39,965 nucleotides of DNA from an uncultured Roseiflexus sp. GTDB lineage: Bacteria; Chloroflexota; Chloroflexia; Chloroflexales; Roseiflexaceae. The notes under the pieces were generated by a model. It was given only the letters and a program-made list of their open reading frames with translations, was not told where the DNA came from and ran no database searches. A program made the translations under genes and the position numbers. Position 1 is the stretch's first letter, and each line of letters starts with the position of its first letter. Location: contig CALGYB010000054.1 of assembly GCA_937935075.1 (NCBI GenBank), forward strand, positions 1-39,965. Reading direction: 5' to 3'. This document shows positions 7,844 through 15,806 of this stretch, one piece after another.

Positions 7844-7853
7844 GTGGTATAAT
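7844..7853 (+). promoter_or_regulatory. Extended -10 promoter for the 7932-10883 cluster
   Basis: TATAAT (7848-7853) is preceded by TGG, an extended -10 (TGn). No good -35 hexamer is seen. The first ATG of the cluster is about 80 bases downstream. Confidence 0.5.
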
Positions 7854-7931
7854 AGGCATCTAGCGCAGCAGCGGCGCAAATGTCGGGCTGCGCCTTGTCT
7901 GTTTCAATTTCAGTGGAGTCAGGGTGGCGGT

Positions 7932-8090
7932 ATGATGGATGGCAAGAACATCATCTACGGGGAGACGGCGATAGACAAATTGGCGCAGCAGGTGCGAGCC
8001 ACAGGCCAACCGCAAGACATCCAGAGCCTGACGGAGCGGTATCTGGAAATTCTGCGCGAGCTGGTGCTCGCAGGAGAACAGCAGGCATGA
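7932..8090 (+). CDS. Small conserved-looking protein, unknown function (52 aa)
   Basis: A 52-aa acidic helical protein (starts MMDGKNIIYGETAIDKLAQQ). I do not recognise a family. A G-rich tract (AGGGTGGCGG) just upstream serves as a possible ribosome site. Two ATGs in tandem (7932 and 7935) could start it. Its stop overlaps the next start as ATGA (8087-8090), the usual sign of translational coupling, so it is probably a real gene working with the 618-aa protein. Confidence 0.65.
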   Translation: MMDGKNIIYGETAIDKLAQQVRATGQPQDIQSLTERYLEILRELVLAGEQQA

Positions 8091-9943
8091 CAGCAGTCAC
8101 TAGGGAGCGTCCAACATTTGCCGGCACCGAAGAGCAGCAGGCGCTGGCGGAAGAAATCTATCAATTGATGGTCGCGCAGGGGCGCCTTTTCGCCTTCGAT
8201 GCGCCCATCCGTCAGACCCTTCAAAACCTGGCGGACTTTTACGCCCGGCAGCGCCAGATGGATCCGGCTGAAGCGGCGCGATTGATCGACGAAGCGCTGC
8301 GCGTCAATGATCACGTCTTTGCGCGGCAGGAGACCAACGGCGACGTCGTGTTCATCACGTCGCGGCGCGGCCGGTATATTCCCCCGCAGGTCGATACCGT
8401 CCACACATTCAAGCAACGCCTGTACGAACCGGAAAATCCGCTTCCCGTCGATGACATCAGCGTGGTGGTGACCACCACTCGCCCGGCGCTGACCACGGTC
8501 GAACCGGTGTTCATCTCCGAATACTGGCAGCAGCAGGCAGGATTGATCCCGGTGGTCGTCGAATCAACGGTCGAAACGCCGGTCGAAGCGGTTGTCGCAG
8601 CGCCGGAAGCGGCGGAACCGGCTGGCGTGAGCGCACCTCTCGAAGAGGAATCCAGGGTTGCTCCGCCGGTCGAACCGGCACAGGCGAACACGGTGATTGT
8701 GCTGCCCAACGGGTTGCAGATCGACCTGCGCCGTCCGGTTGAGGAGTTGATGGCGCAACACGGCAATACCCTTATGTCGCAATTGCGCATGGCAATCGAA
8801 AACGACCCGCTCCGTCGTCTGGTGATATTCGGCAATCAGGCGTTCCCCGAAGCGGCGCTCGTCAGTTTCGGCAAGAACGATCTGCGTCGCATCAGCGAGT
8901 ACATCAAGGAAGTCGGCGAGCCGTTGCTCGATACGCAGATCATTGCCGACATCTTCTACCACAATCCACGCCAGAGCGATTATGAGGTCTTTCGTTTCGC
9001 GCTCAACTATCGCCTGAGCCGCGAAAAAGACTTCGAGTTCGTCGGCATCGAGGGGGCGCGCCTCTGGTCGGTGCGCAACCTGCCGGCAATCGGCACCAAG
9101 CGGGTCAAGGCAAGCGAAATGGGGCAACTTGCCGGCTACATCGAAGAAGGGTTCGACGATAGCCTGGCAGAACAGAGTATCGATTCCATCCGCAAGAGCG
9201 GGCAGGTCAGCCATGTGCTGACGTTCTTCGAGTGGGAATATGGCATCCTGCCGCTCACGCGCGCCCTGGCGGCGCTGCTGCCGCAACCGCTGCTCGCCGA
9301 TCAGCGCAGCGCGGTGCTGCGCTTCGAGTTGCCGCAGCACTATCTGAGCACGCTCGTGGAACTGCGCTACCCGACCGGCAATCGCGGCGGTTGGGTGCAG
9401 GGCTTCGAGACGCTGTTTCACGATTACCTGGTCCCCGGCGCCCTGATTACGCTCATGCGCACCGATGATCCGCGCACCTTCGCCATTACCTATGAGGAAC
9501 AGGAGGAGACGCAGGATCGCCTGCTGGTGCTCGACGAAACCAAGAAAACGCCAAAATTCACCTTTGCCAACATCTCCTATGCCTGCGTCGTCGATACCGA
9601 TATGCTGCTGAGTCAGCAGCAGTACGGTCGCTTGCGCAATCTCAAGGCGTTCCCGATGAACGAGCGGCGCAAAGCCGACCTGATGCTCGAGCATGTCTTC
9701 GAGATCATCGGTGCGCCGGTCGGGACGCGCGCGGAGCCGAAATATGCGGCTTCGTTCGAGACGCTGTTCGTCGCCCTGAATGTGTTGCGCCCGGCGTCGC
9801 GCGAATACCTGACCCATCTTCTCGCCGAAGGCGACAATTTCGCGCCCGACGCGAGTCGTCCGGGATGGTGGTTCTATACGCCGCCGCCGTCGCCGGAAGA
9901 GGACGAAGAGCCGGACGACGAGGATTTCGACGACGAGGAGTGA
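8087..9943 (+). CDS. Uncharacterised 618-aa protein with acidic tail
   Basis: I do not recognise the family. Residues about 20-110 look like a helical/winged-helix fold (helices around EEIYQLMVAQG and AARLIDEALRVNDHVFARQ, then a strand pair DVVFITSRRGRY). A Pro/Val/Glu-rich linker lies at about 160-205. A large mixed alpha/beta region from about 210 to 590 follows, starting IVLPNGLQIDLRRPVEEL. The last 20 residues are almost all Asp/Glu. No signal peptide or membrane segment. ATG 8087 has AGGAG about 10 bases upstream and overlaps the preceding stop. The HEAT-repeat gene follows 10 bases later, so the three form an operon. Confidence 0.75.
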   Translation: MTAVTRERPTFAGTEEQQALAEEIYQLMVAQGRLFAFDAPIRQTLQNLADFYARQRQMDPAEAARLIDEALRVNDHVFARQETNGDVVFITSRRGRYIPPQVDTVHTFKQRLYEPENPLPVDDISVVVTTTRPALTTVEPVFISEYWQQQAGLIPVVVESTVETPVEAVVAAPEAAEPAGVSAPLEEESRVAPPVEPAQANTVIVLPNGLQIDLRRPVEELMAQHGNTLMSQLRMAIENDPLRRLVIFGNQAFPEAALVSFGKNDLRRISEYIKEVGEPLLDTQIIADIFYHNPRQSDYEVFRFALNYRLSREKDFEFVGIEGARLWSVRNLPAIGTKRVKASEMGQLAGYIEEGFDDSLAEQSIDSIRKSGQVSHVLTFFEWEYGILPLTRALAALLPQPLLADQRSAVLRFELPQHYLSTLVELRYPTGNRGGWVQGFETLFHDYLVPGALITLMRTDDPRTFAITYEEQEETQDRLLVLDETKKTPKFTFANISYACVVDTDMLLSQQQYGRLRNLKAFPMNERRKADLMLEHVFEIIGAPVGTRAEPKYAASFETLFVALNVLRPASREYLTHLLAEGDNFAPDASRPGWWFYTPPPSPEEDEEPDDEDFDDEE

Positions 9944-9953
9944 CGGACGACCT

Positions 9954-10883
9954 ATGGATCTTGCGGCTCTCCTGCGCACCTTTGCGGCGCGCGAGCATCT
10001 GTCGATGCGTGACCTGCGCTCCCTTTCCGGGCTTGATCCGCGTGATCGCGCGACGGTGTGGCCCGAATGGGAGCGCATTCCTGTCGAACGGCGCATCGAA
10101 ATCGCCCACGCGATGGTCGAACTCGCCGAGGATAATATCGACCTCGATTTCACGGTGATGTTCCAGTGGTTGCTCGATGATGCCGACGCAGCCGTTCGCA
10201 CGAGCGCGATCGAGGGGCTGTGGGAGTGCGATGGTTTGCCGATTCTGCGGCGCATGCTGACGTTGCTCAACGATCCCGCCGATCAGGTGCGCGCCGCGTC
10301 GGCGCTGGCGCTTGGGCGCTTTGCCTATATGGCGGAAATTGAAGAGATCGACGCTGCATACGGTCAGCAGGTGCACGATGCGTTGCTGGCGCTGATCCGT
10401 GACCCGTCGCAGCCGACCGAAGTGCGCCGCCGCGCTATCGAGAGCGCAGGGTATTTTGCCGCGAGCGATGAGGTGCAACAACAGATCGAACTGGCGTATG
10501 CCAGTTCGGACCAGTTAATGCGCGAAAGCGCTCTAACGGCGATGGGGCGTTCGATGCTGCCCCGCTGGCTCCCGATTGTCAGCCGCGAACTCGAAAGCCC
10601 TTCTCCGGCGCTCCGTTATGAAGCCGCGCGCGCCGCCGGCGAAATGGCGGACCTGGCGCGCTCACTGGTAGCGCGCATCGTTCGCCTGTGCAGCGACGCT
10701 GATACCGAGGTGGCACTGGCCGCGATCTGGGCGCTTGGTCAGATCGGCGGCGAAACGGCGCGTCGCACCCTGCAACGCATCAGCGGCAGCAATGACGAGG
10801 CGCGCAGTCAGGCAGCCGCCGAAGCGCTCGACGAATTGACTCTCGAAGAGGGGTTCTCCGGCGGCGACTGGCGCAATAATTAG
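9954..10883 (+). CDS. HEAT-repeat scaffold protein
   Basis: A 309-aa all-helical protein made of HEAT/PBS-lyase-type repeats: recurring blocks such as DADAAVRTSAIEGLWECDG, DPADQVRAASALALGRFA, QPTEVRRRAIESAGYFA, SPALRYEAARAAGEMA and DTEVALAAIWALGQIGG, each about 30-37 residues. HEAT repeats form solenoids for protein-protein contacts; there is no sign of a catalytic domain. It follows the 618-aa gene by 10 bases and is probably its partner. No signal peptide, so cytoplasmic. The biological role is unknown. Confidence 0.85.
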   Translation: MDLAALLRTFAAREHLSMRDLRSLSGLDPRDRATVWPEWERIPVERRIEIAHAMVELAEDNIDLDFTVMFQWLLDDADAAVRTSAIEGLWECDGLPILRRMLTLLNDPADQVRAASALALGRFAYMAEIEEIDAAYGQQVHDALLALIRDPSQPTEVRRRAIESAGYFAASDEVQQQIELAYASSDQLMRESALTAMGRSMLPRWLPIVSRELESPSPALRYEAARAAGEMADLARSLVARIVRLCSDADTEVALAAIWALGQIGGETARRTLQRISGSNDEARSQAAAEALDELTLEEGFSGGDWRNN

Positions 10884-10991
10884 ATACGTCGGCGGACGTT
10901 CGCGCCGGGTTTCCGTCGGACTTGAGGCTTTTCCAATGCGGCGCCTGCCATAGGCGGGCTTACGCGGTAGCGTACTGGCGGGTTGCTCATA

Positions 10992-11065
10992 CTAACTTGC
11001 GGTCAGTCAGACAAGATGTTCGCGCGTTCGTCGGGCAAGGCGCAACGATCAACGCGCAGCGGCAG
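10992..11065 (+). repeat. Dispersed 74-bp repeat, copy A
   Basis: Begins CTAACTTGCGGTCAGTCAGA and matches the reverse complement of 28822-28895; over the core 67 bp I count 60 identities with no gaps. Non-coding in both places. Confidence 0.8.
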
Positions 11066-11212
11066 GCGTGTCGTGGATGCAGATTGCGCCCCGGCGTCAG
11101 CATTCGCTCGTCCGCCCGGCGGCTGAAGCCGCAGGCTACGGTTGCCAGGCTCGCCTGCGCGGGCTTCACCGGGCGATACCGGATTCTTTTCTCAAAAACC
11201 ATTCTTGGAGTC

Positions 11213-11560
11213 CACTGCAAAAAGGCTTAACCGCCAAGGACACGAAACGCACGAAGGGGAAGAACCATGAAGCGCATTTCCTTCGTGTCCCTTGGTGACT
11301 GCGTAACGCGAAATGTATTCCGCCCGTCTGCCGATAGATAATGAAGCGCATGTCCTTCGTGTCCCTTGGTGACCTTCGTGGTCAGGCTTCACCGCCAGGG
11401 ACCCGAAGCGCACGAAGGGGAAGAACCATGAAGCGCATTGCCTGGGTGTCCCTTGGTGACTGCGTAACGCGGAATGTATTCCGCCCGTCTGCTGATAGAT
11501 AATGAAGCGCATGTCCTTCGTGTCCCTTGGTGACCTTCGTGGTTACAGCTTTTTGCAGTG
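11213..11560. mobile_element. Non-autonomous repeat element with terminal inverted repeats
   Basis: The left end CACTGCAAAAAGGCTTAACC (11213-11232) and the right end at 11541-11560 are inverted repeats matching at 17 of 20 positions. Between them is a 161-bp unit present twice in tandem (11223-11383 and 11384-11544), built of shorter motifs such as CCTTCGTGTCCCTTGGTGA. It encodes nothing credible. Its form is that of a MITE-like or expanded palindromic repeat. Confidence 0.6.
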
Positions 11561-11606
11561 AAGTCAATACATAAAATCGATAGCAATCCACGCTTCTGTT
11601 GAGATA

Positions 11607-12386
11607 ATGAACCCATTTCGAGTCTTCTGGCAATCGGCACGCGACACGTTCGAGGACTTGTTGCCGCTCACGTTGATCGGCGCCATCTGGTTGCTGGTCG
11701 TGCTGCCGCTCCCGCTGCTATCGGGCGGATTCGCAGTCGGTGGCGCACCATTTGGCGCAGCGGCATTGCTGATGTTGACCACGCTGCCCATGGGGATGGC
11801 CAGTGCCGGGTTGACGGTCATTGCCCGACGGATTCACGAAGGGCGCACGGTATCGTGGGGCGACTTCGTGGCAGGCGCGCGGCAACACTATCGTATTGGG
11901 TGGCAGGTGTACGGCGCATGGCTTGCCGGGTTGCTGATTCTCCTGGTCAATGCCGCTTTCTACGCGCAGATGGACGCGCCAATCGGCATCTATCTGATGC
12001 TGCTGTTTGCCTATCTGCTGGTTGCGTGGGTCAGCCTGTTGATCTATCTCGGTCCGCTGACGCTGCTGCAAGAGCGCCCGAGTGTGCGTCTGGCGTTTCG
12101 CAATGCGTTCGTCCTGGCGTTCGGCAGACCGCTGTTTACTATTGTGACCCAGGTGTTGATGGGGATTCTTGTCTTTCTCTCGATGTGGCCGCCGCTGCTT
12201 CTGCTGCTGCTCATCATGCCCGCATTACTGGCAGTGTGGGGGTTTCGCGCCACAGTGGCGCTGATTGCCGATGCGGAAGCGCGGCGCCAGGCGCAGCAGG
12301 AGCGTGAACGCGCCGCAACGATGACGACCGCCAATCTGCCCGCCACCGAGAAAGGACGCGGCGGGCAGATCCGCCCGCGAGAATAG
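11607..12386 (+). CDS. Polytopic membrane protein, about six helices
   Basis: A 259-aa integral membrane protein. Hydrophobic segments occur near residues 20-38, 45-72, 103-123, 128-150, 174-195 and 195-215, separated by short basic loops (ARRIHEGRTVSWGDF). The C-terminal 40 residues are cytoplasmic and Arg/Gln-rich. The pattern resembles DUF624/YesL-like or glycerophosphoryl-diesterase-type membrane domains, but I cannot assign a family. The DUF11 gene follows 33 bases downstream. The ATG is at 11607 with no clear Shine-Dalgarno; the repeat element ends 46 bases upstream. Confidence 0.75.
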   Translation: MNPFRVFWQSARDTFEDLLPLTLIGAIWLLVVLPLPLLSGGFAVGGAPFGAAALLMLTTLPMGMASAGLTVIARRIHEGRTVSWGDFVAGARQHYRIGWQVYGAWLAGLLILLVNAAFYAQMDAPIGIYLMLLFAYLLVAWVSLLIYLGPLTLLQERPSVRLAFRNAFVLAFGRPLFTIVTQVLMGILVFLSMWPPLLLLLLIMPALLAVWGFRATVALIADAEARRQAQQERERAATMTTANLPATEKGRGGQIRPRE

Positions 12387-12419
12387 CACGTTGCCGCGAC
12401 CGTCACACAGGAGGCGCTT

Positions 12420-13703
12420 ATGGACACACCAGGCACATCGTTGACCGTATGGCGTCCGTTGGTTGCCGCAGTCGTCGTTGCGATGGCGGCCGTGGCGATC
12501 TGTTACCTGACTGCGCCGGGTAATCTGGCAGCGGCGCCTCCTGCACAGATCGGCACGTTGAGCATGGAGATCTCGAAGCGCCTCCAGGGATCGGAGGTCA
12601 TTCAGGTCGGACAGGAATTGACGTTCACAATTCGCATTACCAACACCGGCACGATCTCGATCACAACGCTGCCGTTGATCGATGAGTATGAGTCGAGCAT
12701 TCTGCAACTCGAACGCACCGATCCGCTGTCATCGACCAACATCGTGACGCCGGCAACCGGCGGTGGATTGATCACCTGGAGCGACCTGACGACCGACACG
12801 GTGTTTGGTCCGCTCAATCCGGGGCAGTCGATTGAGATTATCACCGTCTTTCGCGCGATTGCGCCGCGGGTGGCGACGGTCAACCGGGCGCGTATCGGCG
12901 CCGCCGTGGGATTTGGCGGCGAGCAGTATGCCGGGGAAGGGCGCAGCAGCAGCGGTGATGCGATTGGCGGGCAGGTCATTGTGCGAAAAGAAGTCGTGAC
13001 GGATACCGTCGCCGCCAGTGGCTTGCCGCTGACGTTTACCATTACGATTAGCAACGACGGCGCCGCCGACCTGACGCGCATTCCGCTGCGCGATACGTTC
13101 GATCCAACGTACCTGGCGTTTGCCAGCGCCGTTCCAACGCCAACGATCACTTCCACATCGTCGATCACCGAGAGCGTCCTGGAGTGGGACGATGTGCTGC
13201 CTGGTCTCGGGCTGACGCGGCTGCGTCCGGGTGAAGTGATCACGGTCACTACCGTCTTCACGGCGTTGCGCTCTGTCGATGCTGCATTCATCAACCGCGC
13301 CGACGCTGTGGGGGTGCGCGACGAGTTCGACGACGACGTGCAGGCGCCGCGTCAGGCGGAGGTCCCAATCCGAATTATTCCCGGACCGGCAGAGGCGACA
13401 CGGACTCCTACACCGACCGCGACCTCCACGCCTACGGCGACCCCAATCCCGGCGTCTCCCGAAGAACCGCAACCGCGCCCGACGGACGTTCCGGCAACGC
13501 CAACTGAAACCCCAACGCCGACAGTCGAGGCGATCACCGCCACGGCGACCGCCGAAGCGACGGAGGCTACGGCAACGCCGACGGTTCCGGCGCCGGCGAC
13601 GCTGCCGCGCACCGGCGGGTCGGACGGCATCCTGTGGGTGGCGGCAGCCGTAGCGCTGGTTCTCGGCGCTGCGCTGGCGCTGCGCTCAAAAGTGCGATTC
13701 TGA
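12420..13703 (+). CDS. Secreted DUF11-repeat surface protein with LPRTG-type anchor
   Basis: A 427-aa exported protein. An N-terminal hydrophobic segment (residues 12-35, signal peptide or anchor) is followed by two DUF11-like beta-sandwich repeats at about 45-165 and 185-305, each with a TFTI-ITNTG type strand. A Thr/Pro-rich stalk (about 315-390, TPTPTATSTPTATPIP) follows. The tail is LPRTGG, a hydrophobic stretch, then RSKVRF: the three-part sorting signal of sortase substrates. AGGAGG lies upstream of the ATG. The function is probably cell-surface structure. Whether Chloroflexota sortase anchors it is unproven; the tail could be just a membrane anchor. Confidence 0.85.
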   Translation: MDTPGTSLTVWRPLVAAVVVAMAAVAICYLTAPGNLAAAPPAQIGTLSMEISKRLQGSEVIQVGQELTFTIRITNTGTISITTLPLIDEYESSILQLERTDPLSSTNIVTPATGGGLITWSDLTTDTVFGPLNPGQSIEIITVFRAIAPRVATVNRARIGAAVGFGGEQYAGEGRSSSGDAIGGQVIVRKEVVTDTVAASGLPLTFTITISNDGAADLTRIPLRDTFDPTYLAFASAVPTPTITSTSSITESVLEWDDVLPGLGLTRLRPGEVITVTTVFTALRSVDAAFINRADAVGVRDEFDDDVQAPRQAEVPIRIIPGPAEATRTPTPTATSTPTATPIPASPEEPQPRPTDVPATPTETPTPTVEAITATATAEATEATATPTVPAPATLPRTGGSDGILWVAAAVALVLGAALALRSKVRF

Positions 13704-13704
13704 T

Positions 13705-14235
13705 ATGTATTGGCGGTCACGTGTTATTCGATATGCGGTTGTCCCTTCCGCCTTTGGGCATATGCTGGCGGCGACGACTGAACATGGCATCTGTGCGGTT
13801 GCGCTCGGCGATGATCCGGCGATGGTGATCGCCGATCTGTCGCGTGCATTCAGCGATGCAACCCTCGATCCGGAGGAACGTCCTCTCAACGACTGGATAG
13901 ACGCCCTGCTCGACTATCTGCGCGGCGAGCGGACGAATCTCGATCTGCCGCTCGATGTGGCGGCAACACCGTTTCAGCGGGAAGTCTGGAACGCACTCCG
14001 CGCCATTCCTTACGGCGAAACACAGACCTATCAGCAGGTGGCGCAGCGGATCGGGCGTCCACACGCAACGCGCGCCGTGGCGCGGGCTTGCGCCAGTAAT
14101 CCGGTCGCGCTGATTGTGCCGTGCCATCGTGTTGTGCGCGCCGATGGCGCGTCGGGCGGGTATCGCTGGGGGGTGGAACGAAAACGCGCCCTGATCGCGC
14201 ACGAGGCGGCGCATATTAAACTTTGTGCATCTTGA
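13705..14235 (+). CDS. ogt: Methylated-DNA-[protein]-cysteine S-methyltransferase
   Basis: A 176-aa suicide DNA repair enzyme that moves the methyl group from O6-methylguanine to its own Cys. The active-site motif is IVPCHRVVRADGASGGYRWG. The helix-turn-helix (ETQTYQQVAQRIGRPHATRAVARA) carries the conserved Arg that flips the base. The N-terminal part (GICAVALGDDPAMVIADLSR) resembles the C-terminal half of Ada. The ATG is 1 base after the preceding stop, which suggests read-through coupling with the surface protein gene. Its stop codon overlaps the -35 box of the nuo promoter. Confidence 0.95.
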   Translation: MYWRSRVIRYAVVPSAFGHMLAATTEHGICAVALGDDPAMVIADLSRAFSDATLDPEERPLNDWIDALLDYLRGERTNLDLPLDVAATPFQREVWNALRAIPYGETQTYQQVAQRIGRPHATRAVARACASNPVALIVPCHRVVRADGASGGYRWGVERKRALIAHEAAHIKLCAS

Positions 14236-14259
14236 CACAAGTCTGGAAGGGCGTATAAT
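14232..14259 (+). promoter_or_regulatory. Perfect consensus sigma-70 promoter of nuoABCDE
   Basis: TTGACA (14232-14237), 16 bases, TATAAT (14254-14259). The -35 box overlaps the ogt stop codon. The nuoA start is 86 bases downstream of the -10 box, leaving a GC-rich leader with a small GCCGC-TGT-GCGGC hairpin. Confidence 0.85.
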
Positions 14260-14344
14260 GCCATACATCCGCGCAGAGAGGCGCAGTTAACGCCGCTGTG
14301 CGGCGCATGCGCCCTGCTTGCTCCGTAACAACGAGGAACCATTG

Positions 14345-14701
14345 ATGCTGATCGACTACCTGCCGATCCTGACGCTGTTCCTGGTGGCGATGTTCATCGC
14401 CGTCTTCGTGATCGTGCTGTCGCGCTACCTGGGACCGCAGCGCCCAAGCCGGCGCAAGTTGATGCCGTATGAGTCGGGCATGGAGCCGATCGGTCCGGCA
14501 CAGCGTCGTTTCCCGATCAAGTTCAACCTGGTGGCGATGCTGTTCATCCTTTTCGACATCGAGATCATCTTCCTTTTTCCCTATGCGCTGGTCTACCGGC
14601 AACTCGGCGTTCCAGGGCTGGCGGTCATGGGAGTGTTCTTCCTGGTGCTGGTGATCGGCCTGGTGTATGAGTGGCGGCGAGGAGCGTTGCGATGGGAATA
14701 G
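14345..14701 (+). CDS. nuoA: NADH-quinone oxidoreductase subunit A
   Basis: A 118-aa membrane subunit of complex I with three transmembrane helices. Family marks are the loop [20 protein letters not shown] and [20 protein letters not shown], where the acidic residues in FDIEIIF are near-invariant. The ATG at 14345 has a GAGG upstream; an earlier in-frame ATG at 14318 is less likely. The stop overlaps nuoB by 10 bases. First gene of the operon. Confidence 0.95.
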   Translation: MLIDYLPILTLFLVAMFIAVFVIVLSRYLGPQRPSRRKLMPYESGMEPIGPAQRRFPIKFNLVAMLFILFDIEIIFLFPYALVYRQLGVPGLAVMGVFFLVLVIGLVYEWRRGALRWE

Positions 14702-15195
14702 AGCAGAAAGCAGGCGACATGGGGATTGTCACCGCCTCGCTCGAGCAGGTGGTGAACTGGAGCCGTTCCAACGCGATGTGGCCCCTGTTGTTCGGGCTGG
14801 CGTGCTGCGCCATCGAAATGATGGGCGCGCAGAGTGCGAACTACGACCTGTCGCGGTTTGGCATGGAGATCAACCGCGCGTCGCCGCGTCAGGCGGACCT
14901 GATGATCGTCGCGGGGCGTGTGTCGCGTAAGATGGCGCCGGTGGTGCGCCGCCTCTACGATCAGATGGCGGACCCGAAATGGGTCATTGCCATGGGTGAT
15001 TGTGCAGCATGCGGCGGTGTGTTCAACAATTACGCCATCGTTCAAGGGGTCGATGAGATTGTGCCGGTCGATGTGTATGTCGCCGGATGCCCGCCACGCC
15101 CCGAAGCATTGATCGACGGCATTATCCATTTGCACGAGAAAGTCCGACGGATGCGGCTCGACGGTACGCTGCGTGAGCCGGTGCACCTGTCGTAG
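14692..15195 (+). CDS. nuoB: NADH-quinone oxidoreductase subunit B
   Basis: A 167-aa peripheral-arm subunit that holds the last [4Fe-4S] cluster (N2), which passes electrons to quinone. All four cysteine ligands are present: the tandem pair in [10 protein letters not shown], the Cys in GDCAACGG, and the Cys in [18 protein letters not shown] (14680-14684 region) lies 8 bases before ATG 14692, confirming the start inside the end of nuoA. Confidence 0.97.
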   Translation: MGIEQKAGDMGIVTASLEQVVNWSRSNAMWPLLFGLACCAIEMMGAQSANYDLSRFGMEINRASPRQADLMIVAGRVSRKMAPVVRRLYDQMADPKWVIAMGDCAACGGVFNNYAIVQGVDEIVPVDVYVAGCPPRPEALIDGIIHLHEKVRRMRLDGTLREPVHLS

Positions 15196-15275
15196 ACGAA
15201 ACAATGCCGGGTGCGGCATCCTGCAGGTATGCGCAGCGTGACCCGCTGCCCGGCGCCGATGCCAGGAGAACGATC

Positions 15276-15800
15276 ATGGCACTCGATAATCGAACCGTCC
15301 TGGCGCGATTGCAGGCGGCGCTGCCTGATGCCATCCTCAGTTCGTCAGAGTTTCGCGGTGATCTGAGCGTGTATGTTCGCCCGGAACGGATCGTCGATGT
15401 TGCGCGCTTTCTGCGCGATGACCCTGAGTTGCGCTACAATTTCCTCGAAAACCTGTGCGGCGTCGATTATCTTGGTCGTGAGCCGCGCTTCGAGGTCGTC
15501 TATCATCTGCTGTCGTTCGCCAATCGCCACCGGCTCTGTCTGAAAGTCGGCGTCAGCGAACGCGACCCGTCGGTCCCATCGCTGACGGAACTCTGGCCCG
15601 GCGCCAATTACCACGAGCGAGAGACGTTCGATATGTTTGGCATCACGTTCACGGGTCATCCCTGCCTTGATCGGATTCTGATGCCGGAGGAATGGGAAGG
15701 TCATCCGCTGCGGAAAGATGTGCCGCTCGGCGCCGAAGAAGTGGCGTTCACCTTCAACCAGGACCGCATCTACGCGCACAAGCCGTTTGCAAAGGAGTAG
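15276..15800 (+). CDS. nuoC: NADH-quinone oxidoreductase subunit C
   Basis: A 174-aa peripheral-arm subunit (30-kDa type). The family signature is [38 protein letters not shown] 15276 has AGGAGA upstream; the frame is open earlier but the added residues are not family-like. nuoC and nuoD are separate genes here, not fused as in enterobacteria. nuoD starts 6 bases after the stop. Confidence 0.95.
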   Translation: MALDNRTVLARLQAALPDAILSSSEFRGDLSVYVRPERIVDVARFLRDDPELRYNFLENLCGVDYLGREPRFEVVYHLLSFANRHRLCLKVGVSERDPSVPSLTELWPGANYHERETFDMFGITFTGHPCLDRILMPEEWEGHPLRKDVPLGAEEVAFTFNQDRIYAHKPFAKE

Positions 15801-15806
15801 GCAGCG

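Larger units (their letters stand above)
10884..11606. other. Gene-free region filled with dispersed repeats
   Basis: No credible gene in 723 bases. The first part holds a 74-bp repeat (10992-11065) also present inverted at 28822-28895. About 11098-11165 holds a copy of the family with core GGCGGCTGAAGCCGCAGG. The rest is the element at 11213-11560. Short ORFs here are repeat-derived and not supported. Confidence 0.7.

Noticed and set aside
7649-7847. Cobalamin riboswitch before the chelatase genes
   Set aside because: A hairpin is present, but none of the conserved B12 boxes could be found.
8564-10270. 568-aa minus-strand ORF
   Set aside because: Shadow of the 618-aa and HEAT-repeat genes, which have ribosome sites and recognisable repeats.
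11192-11640. Small minus-strand ORFs over the 161-bp repeats
   Set aside because: They follow the repeat units and have no ribosome sites or known motifs.
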